Origin: Pedobacter insulae
Lineage (GTDB): Bacteria; Bacteroidota; Bacteroidia; Sphingobacteriales; Sphingobacteriaceae
Direction of reading: 5' to 3'
DNA: 64,000 nucleotides
Assembly: GCF_900113525.1 (NCBI RefSeq)
Contig: NZ_FOPP01000001.1
Location: forward strand, 558,001-622,000
Part shown: one piece after another, positions 60,331 to 64,000 of the stretch
How the letters are laid out: each line of letters starts with the position of its first letter
How positions within the stretch are numbered: position 1 is the first letter of the stretch
Program-made: the position numbers and the translations under genes
The notes under the pieces: generated by a model
Told to the model about the DNA's origin: nothing
Seen by the model: the letters and a program-made list of their open reading frames with translations, nothing else
Database searches by the model: none

Positions 60331-60410
60331 CCAAAAGTAAATCTGATAATAATTCGCTTTGACCGAGCATCTAATTATTTATTGTCATTACCTAAACTAT
60401 TTCAAATCTA

Positions 60411-63400
60411 ATGAAAAAAAAACATATTAAAATGGTTCCCCTAAAGAACTTTTTGAGAGGATGTTTTAGGAAAGAAGGACTCTTGATCCTGCTATTTTTA
60501 TCCTTTTCAGCCAATCTGATTGCGCAAACCGTACAAACAGTGAGCTTAAATTTAAAGAATGCTCCAGTTTCAACCGTCATTGATGCGTTAACAAAACAAA
60601 CAAAACTTCATATCATTTATAACCATGAAGAAGTAAACGTCTTACCAAAAGTTAATATAAAAGGTAAGAATTTACCTTTTCGAAAAGTACTAGATCAAAT
60701 ATTAGCAGGCTCTAAGTTAGCGTACAGCATTCAGGAGAATACAATAATTATTGGCCCAAAAACCAATAAAGACGAAAAAATTATTGAACCTAAGAAAGTA
60801 TCGATATCTGGTGTAGTTACCGACGAAAATAAGTTGCCACTAGGAAGAGCAAATATTGTTGAAATGGGTACTGAAAATGGTACAGTAGCTGATGAAGACG
60901 GCCGCTTTAACTTTAACGTAACAGAAAACGCCTCAATAAAAGTTACTTTTCTGGGAATGGAATCGCAAGTTATTCCAATTGCGGGAAGAACTTCATTAAA
61001 TATATCCTTAAAAACTAGCCGCACCGAGATAGGCGAAATGGTAGTAACGGGTATTTTTAACCGTAGGGCAGAATCTTTCACAGGCGCAGCTACCAAAATT
61101 ACACGCCAAGAATTGCAAAGGGGAGGTGTAGTAAACATTTTTCAAAGCCTGAAAAATATTGAACCTTCTTTAAACATACAAGATAACCTTGCCTTCGGTT
61201 CTGATCCAAATAAGATTCCGGATATGCAAATTAGAGGGGCATCTTCTTTTCCAGATCTAAAAGGTCAATATGCTACTAAACCTAATCAACCACTTTTTAT
61301 TGTCGACGGTTTTGAAATGACCATAGAAAAAGTATCTGATTTAGATATTAACAGAATTGAAACAGTAACCATTTTAAAAGACGCATCAGCAAAGGCGCTA
61401 TATGGATCTCGAGCGGCCAATGGCGTTATAGTTATCGAAACTGAAAAAGTAAAGCCAGGTGAGTTGAGAATTAATTACACAGGTAGTGTTAGTATAGAGA
61501 GCCCAGACTTAAGCAGTTATAATGTTGCAAACGCCATAGAAAAATTAAATTTGGAGAAGCAGTTGGGTGCCTATGATAGAATTCAGCCTATAGTGGGTTT
61601 AGCCTATGATAGTTTGTATTATGCCAATTTAAAGGAGGTTCAAAATGGCGTAAATACAGACTGGTTGTCACAACCTGTGAGAACTGGAATCACAAACAAA
61701 CAAACTCTTGGTTTTGAAACTGGCGATAATCGATTACGCGTGGGGGCAAATTTCTTTATGACCAACACGCAAGGTGTAATGCGGGGAAGTGACCGTAAAA
61801 ATATGGGGGGAAGTCTTTATGTATCGTATCGTTACAAAAATATTTTATTCAGAAATCAATCACAATATACCAATGTAAATGCGATAAATTCACCTTATGG
61901 AGATTTTTCTGAATATGCTAAATTGAATCCCTATTGGAGAACAACTAACGAAGATGGCACCATTCGTAAATTTTTAGGCATTGGCCCCGTCTTGTCTGAA
62001 GACGTATATAATCCAATGTACAATGCAACACTCAATACGCGTTCAACATCGAAGTATAGCGATATTACCAATAATACATTCTTGGAGTGGTTTATTAACG
62101 AAAATCTTAAAGTTACTGGTCGCCTTGGCTTCAGTAATACAGTTAATTCTACAGAGAATTTTTTGCCGGCTAATCATACAAATTTCATAGGATTTACAGG
62201 GGAGAACTTGTTTTTGAAAGGAACATATGATAAAGGAGATGGTAAGGCTTCTATGGTAAGCAGTGATGTGAATTTAAACTATTCAAAAGTATTGGGCAAG
62301 CATGTGCTGTTTACAAATATAGGTTTGAATGTTCGCGAAGACAATGCTGAGAGTTATTTACATAGCGCCATTGGTTTTCCGAATGATAAAATGGACAATA
62401 TTATTTTTGCAAAGCAATACGCTTTAAATGGTAAACCGTCTGGTTCCGAATCAATTAATAGAGAGATAGGTACTTTAGGGGCTTTAAACTATTCTTTTGA
62501 TAATAGATACTTCGCCGATTTATCTATTAGATATAGTGCATCATCCCAATTTGGGACTGATAAACGCTGGGGAGCCTTTTGGTCTGCAGGAGCAGGATGG
62601 AATATTCATAATGAAAAATTTCTACAAGGCAGTAAATATATAAACTTGTTAAAGATAAGAGGGTCTTTGGGTTATACAGGATCTCAAAACTTCAATTCTT
62701 ATCAAGCAATGTTGTTATATGACTATTTTGTGGATAATTCTTATCAGGGGATGCTCGGCACATTTTTAAATGGCTTAGCAAATAAAGACTTAAAATGGCA
62801 ACAACGTCTCGACTATAACGTTGGCTTGGATGCCGAATTGTTTGAACATCTTAGTTTACGCTTAGATTTTTATAATGCAATTACAACAAATCTTTTAACA
62901 GATATTACAACTCCACCTTCACTTGGTTTTGAATCCTACAGGGCAAACCTAGGTCAAATCCGAAATAGTGGTGTCGAATTTAGAGCGAATTACAGAACAC
63001 TTGTGAATAGTGCGAATAGGCAGTCGCTTAATTTTTTTGTATCTGGAGTAGCTAATAAAAATAAAATACAGAAAATTTCTAACTCTCTTCAAAGCCTTAC
63101 GAATAGTCAAGACCAGTTGTCCAGAACTAGCAACAGGCCTTTAGTTAGGTTTGAAGAAGGTCAGTCACTTGACGCTATTTGGGCGGTTCCTTCAATGGGA
63201 ATAGATCCAGCAACTGGAAAAGAGGTTTTTGTTAAAAAAGATGGCACAGTCACAGATATATGGGATGCTAATGATAAAGTTGTAAGTGGGATAAACCAGG
63301 CAAAGATAATGGGTAACATGGGCTTGAACTTTGAGTTTAAAGGTTTTAGCTTAGGAGTAATTGTACTTTACAGAATGGGTGGGCAGATTTATAATCAAAC

Positions 63401-63755
63401 ACTTGTAGATAAAGTTGAGAATGCCCAATTAAATTATAACGTCGATAGTCGCGCTTATTACGATAGTTGGAAAAAGCCAGGCGATAATGTACTGTTTAAA
63501 AATATTGGAGTATCGAATGCTAATACATTGGCCACTTCTCGATTTGTACAGGATTTAAGTGAATTTGATATAAGTGCGCTTAACTTGGGTTATGACTTCT
63601 ACCGCCATGGCTTTGTCAAGAAAATGAAGCTACAACGTTTAAGGGCGATGCTTAACTTAAATGACGTGAAAAAGTTCAGTACTGTTCGTATTGAAAGAGG
63701 TACATCCTATCCATTTGCGCGTCACTTTGCCTTCACTTTGATGGCTAACTTTTAA
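60411..63755 (+). CDS. susC: SusC/RagA-family TonB-dependent transporter with STN signalling domain
   Basis: An 1114-residue outer-membrane protein. After a signal peptide (about 1-40), an STN domain (about 45-115, LNLKNAPVSTVIDALTKQTK) precedes a CarboxypepD_reg-like domain (about 120-205, ISGVVTDENKLPLGRANIV). The plug with the SusC signature NQPLFIVDGFE and a beta-barrel ending in ANF follow. The STN domain contacts FecR across the periplasm and marks this as a signalling transporter, unlike that at 22467. Imported substrate unknown. The SusD partner starts 30 bases downstream. Confidence 0.93.
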   Translation: MKKKHIKMVPLKNFLRGCFRKEGLLILLFLSFSANLIAQTVQTVSLNLKNAPVSTVIDALTKQTKLHIIYNHEEVNVLPKVNIKGKNLPFRKVLDQILAGSKLAYSIQENTIIIGPKTNKDEKIIEPKKVSISGVVTDENKLPLGRANIVEMGTENGTVADEDGRFNFNVTENASIKVTFLGMESQVIPIAGRTSLNISLKTSRTEIGEMVVTGIFNRRAESFTGAATKITRQELQRGGVVNIFQSLKNIEPSLNIQDNLAFGSDPNKIPDMQIRGASSFPDLKGQYATKPNQPLFIVDGFEMTIEKVSDLDINRIETVTILKDASAKALYGSRAANGVIVIETEKVKPGELRINYTGSVSIESPDLSSYNVANAIEKLNLEKQLGAYDRIQPIVGLAYDSLYYANLKEVQNGVNTDWLSQPVRTGITNKQTLGFETGDNRLRVGANFFMTNTQGVMRGSDRKNMGGSLYVSYRYKNILFRNQSQYTNVNAINSPYGDFSEYAKLNPYWRTTNEDGTIRKFLGIGPVLSEDVYNPMYNATLNTRSTSKYSDITNNTFLEWFINENLKVTGRLGFSNTVNSTENFLPANHTNFIGFTGENLFLKGTYDKGDGKASMVSSDVNLNYSKVLGKHVLFTNIGLNVREDNAESYLHSAIGFPNDKMDNIIFAKQYALNGKPSGSESINREIGTLGALNYSFDNRYFADLSIRYSASSQFGTDKRWGAFWSAGAGWNIHNEKFLQGSKYINLLKIRGSLGYTGSQNFNSYQAMLLYDYFVDNSYQGMLGTFLNGLANKDLKWQQRLDYNVGLDAELFEHLSLRLDFYNAITTNLLTDITTPPSLGFESYRANLGQIRNSGVEFRANYRTLVNSANRQSLNFFVSGVANKNKIQKISNSLQSLTNSQDQLSRTSNRPLVRFEEGQSLDAIWAVPSMGIDPATGKEVFVKKDGTVTDIWDANDKVVSGINQAKIMGNMGLNFEFKGFSLGVIVLYRMGGQIYNQTLVDKVENAQLNYNVDSRAYYDSWKKPGDNVLFKNIGVSNANTLATSRFVQDLSEFDISALNLGYDFYRHGFVKKMKLQRLRAMLNLNDVKKFSTVRIERGTSYPFARHFAFTLMANF

Positions 63756-63785
63756 TTAAATATTTAAAAATTTAAAGAATTAGAA

Positions 63786-64000
63786 ATGAAAAATAGCTTA
63801 TCAACAGTTCTACTGTTACTATTCATATTCCTTTTTGCTAGTTCCTGCAAAAAATGGCTGGATGTTCAGCCGCGCACAAAAGTTAAATCATCCGTATTAC
63901 TTAAATCGGAACAAGGCTATAAAGATGCACTAATAGGTTGTTATAGTCTTATGAAATCACAATCGTTATATGGCAGGGAATTGACCTTCGGTTTCGTTGA
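63786..64000 (+). CDS. susD: SusD/RagB-family lipoprotein, 5' part only (runs off the window)
   Basis: I translated this by hand from the ATG at 63786; the frame is open to the window edge. It encodes a signal peptide with lipobox LFASSC and then KKWLDVQPRTKV, followed by a helix with EQGYKDALIGCYSLM, the typical SusD opening. It is the partner of the STN-type transporter just upstream. About 71 residues are visible. Confidence 0.88.
   Translation, partial: MKNSLSTVLLLLFIFLFASSCKKWLDVQPRTKVKSSVLLKSEQGYKDALIGCYSLMKSQSLYGRELTFGFV

Noticed and set aside
1..64000. CRISPR arrays, tRNA or rRNA genes, insertion sequences, prophage
   Set aside because: I looked for regular spacer repeats, cloverleaf-type sequences and transposase or integrase motifs and saw none; a covariance-model search would be needed to exclude small RNAs.

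Overview
The window is from a Bacteroidota chromosome, most likely Sphingobacteriaceae and Pedobacter-like. The DNA is AT-rich. Two SusC/SusD pairs, FecR/ECF-sigma signalling, many lipoproteins with Cys-Lys-Lys after the lipobox, and TAnnTTTG promoter elements all point that way. Several of those promoters lie only a few bases from the start codon. I saw no tRNA, rRNA, CRISPR array, transposase or prophage gene.

Left part (1-9267, all minus strand): a nine-gene redox cluster for sugars. It encodes a flavin (GMC) sugar dehydrogenase with a putative Fe-S motif, its twin-arginine partner subunit, a lipoprotein cytochrome c, a DUF1080 protein of the 3-keto-disaccharide hydrolase family, one exported and one cytoplasmic Gfo/Idh/MocA oxidoreductase, one exported and one cytoplasmic TIM-barrel isomerase/epimerase, and a nucleoside-symporter-like MFS transporter. 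Together they look like a 3-keto-glycoside pathway: periplasmic oxidation at C3, cleavage of the keto-glycoside, uptake and re-reduction.

9523-11260 (plus strand) holds an L-threonine dehydrogenase and YebC. 11308-28639 (minus strand) is a polysaccharide utilization locus: a SusR-like membrane regulator, SusC, SusD, a LamG surface lipoprotein, two tandem GH144-type beta-1,2-glucanase paralogs, a metallophosphoesterase, a GH3 beta-glucosidase, a sulfatase and an esterase. GH144 plus GH3 suggests beta-1,2-glucan. The phosphoesterase and esterase suggest substituted forms such as rhizobial cyclic glucans; this substrate is an inference.

28692-58214 is mostly housekeeping: trhO, a DUF5686 outer-membrane protein, kbl, pheS with a coupled ligand-less Rieske-like lipoprotein and a TetR regulator, rlmD, a pyrR-like gene, an acyltransferase lacking its usual catalytic His, ispH, hemH and waaA. 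It also has a nucleotide-sugar operon (ugd, UDP-xylose synthase, galE, an unknown gene, rfbB, a PHP phosphatase), an FtsX-like permease, a HesB/IscA-type protein, a methylmalonyl-CoA mutase catalytic subunit, dnaA with an upstream DnaA box, a Nudix hydrolase and a LemA/TPM operon.

The right edge (58479-64000, plus strand) is a second nutrient locus of a different regulatory type: ECF sigma factor, FecR anti-sigma factor, STN-containing SusC and the start of a SusD.
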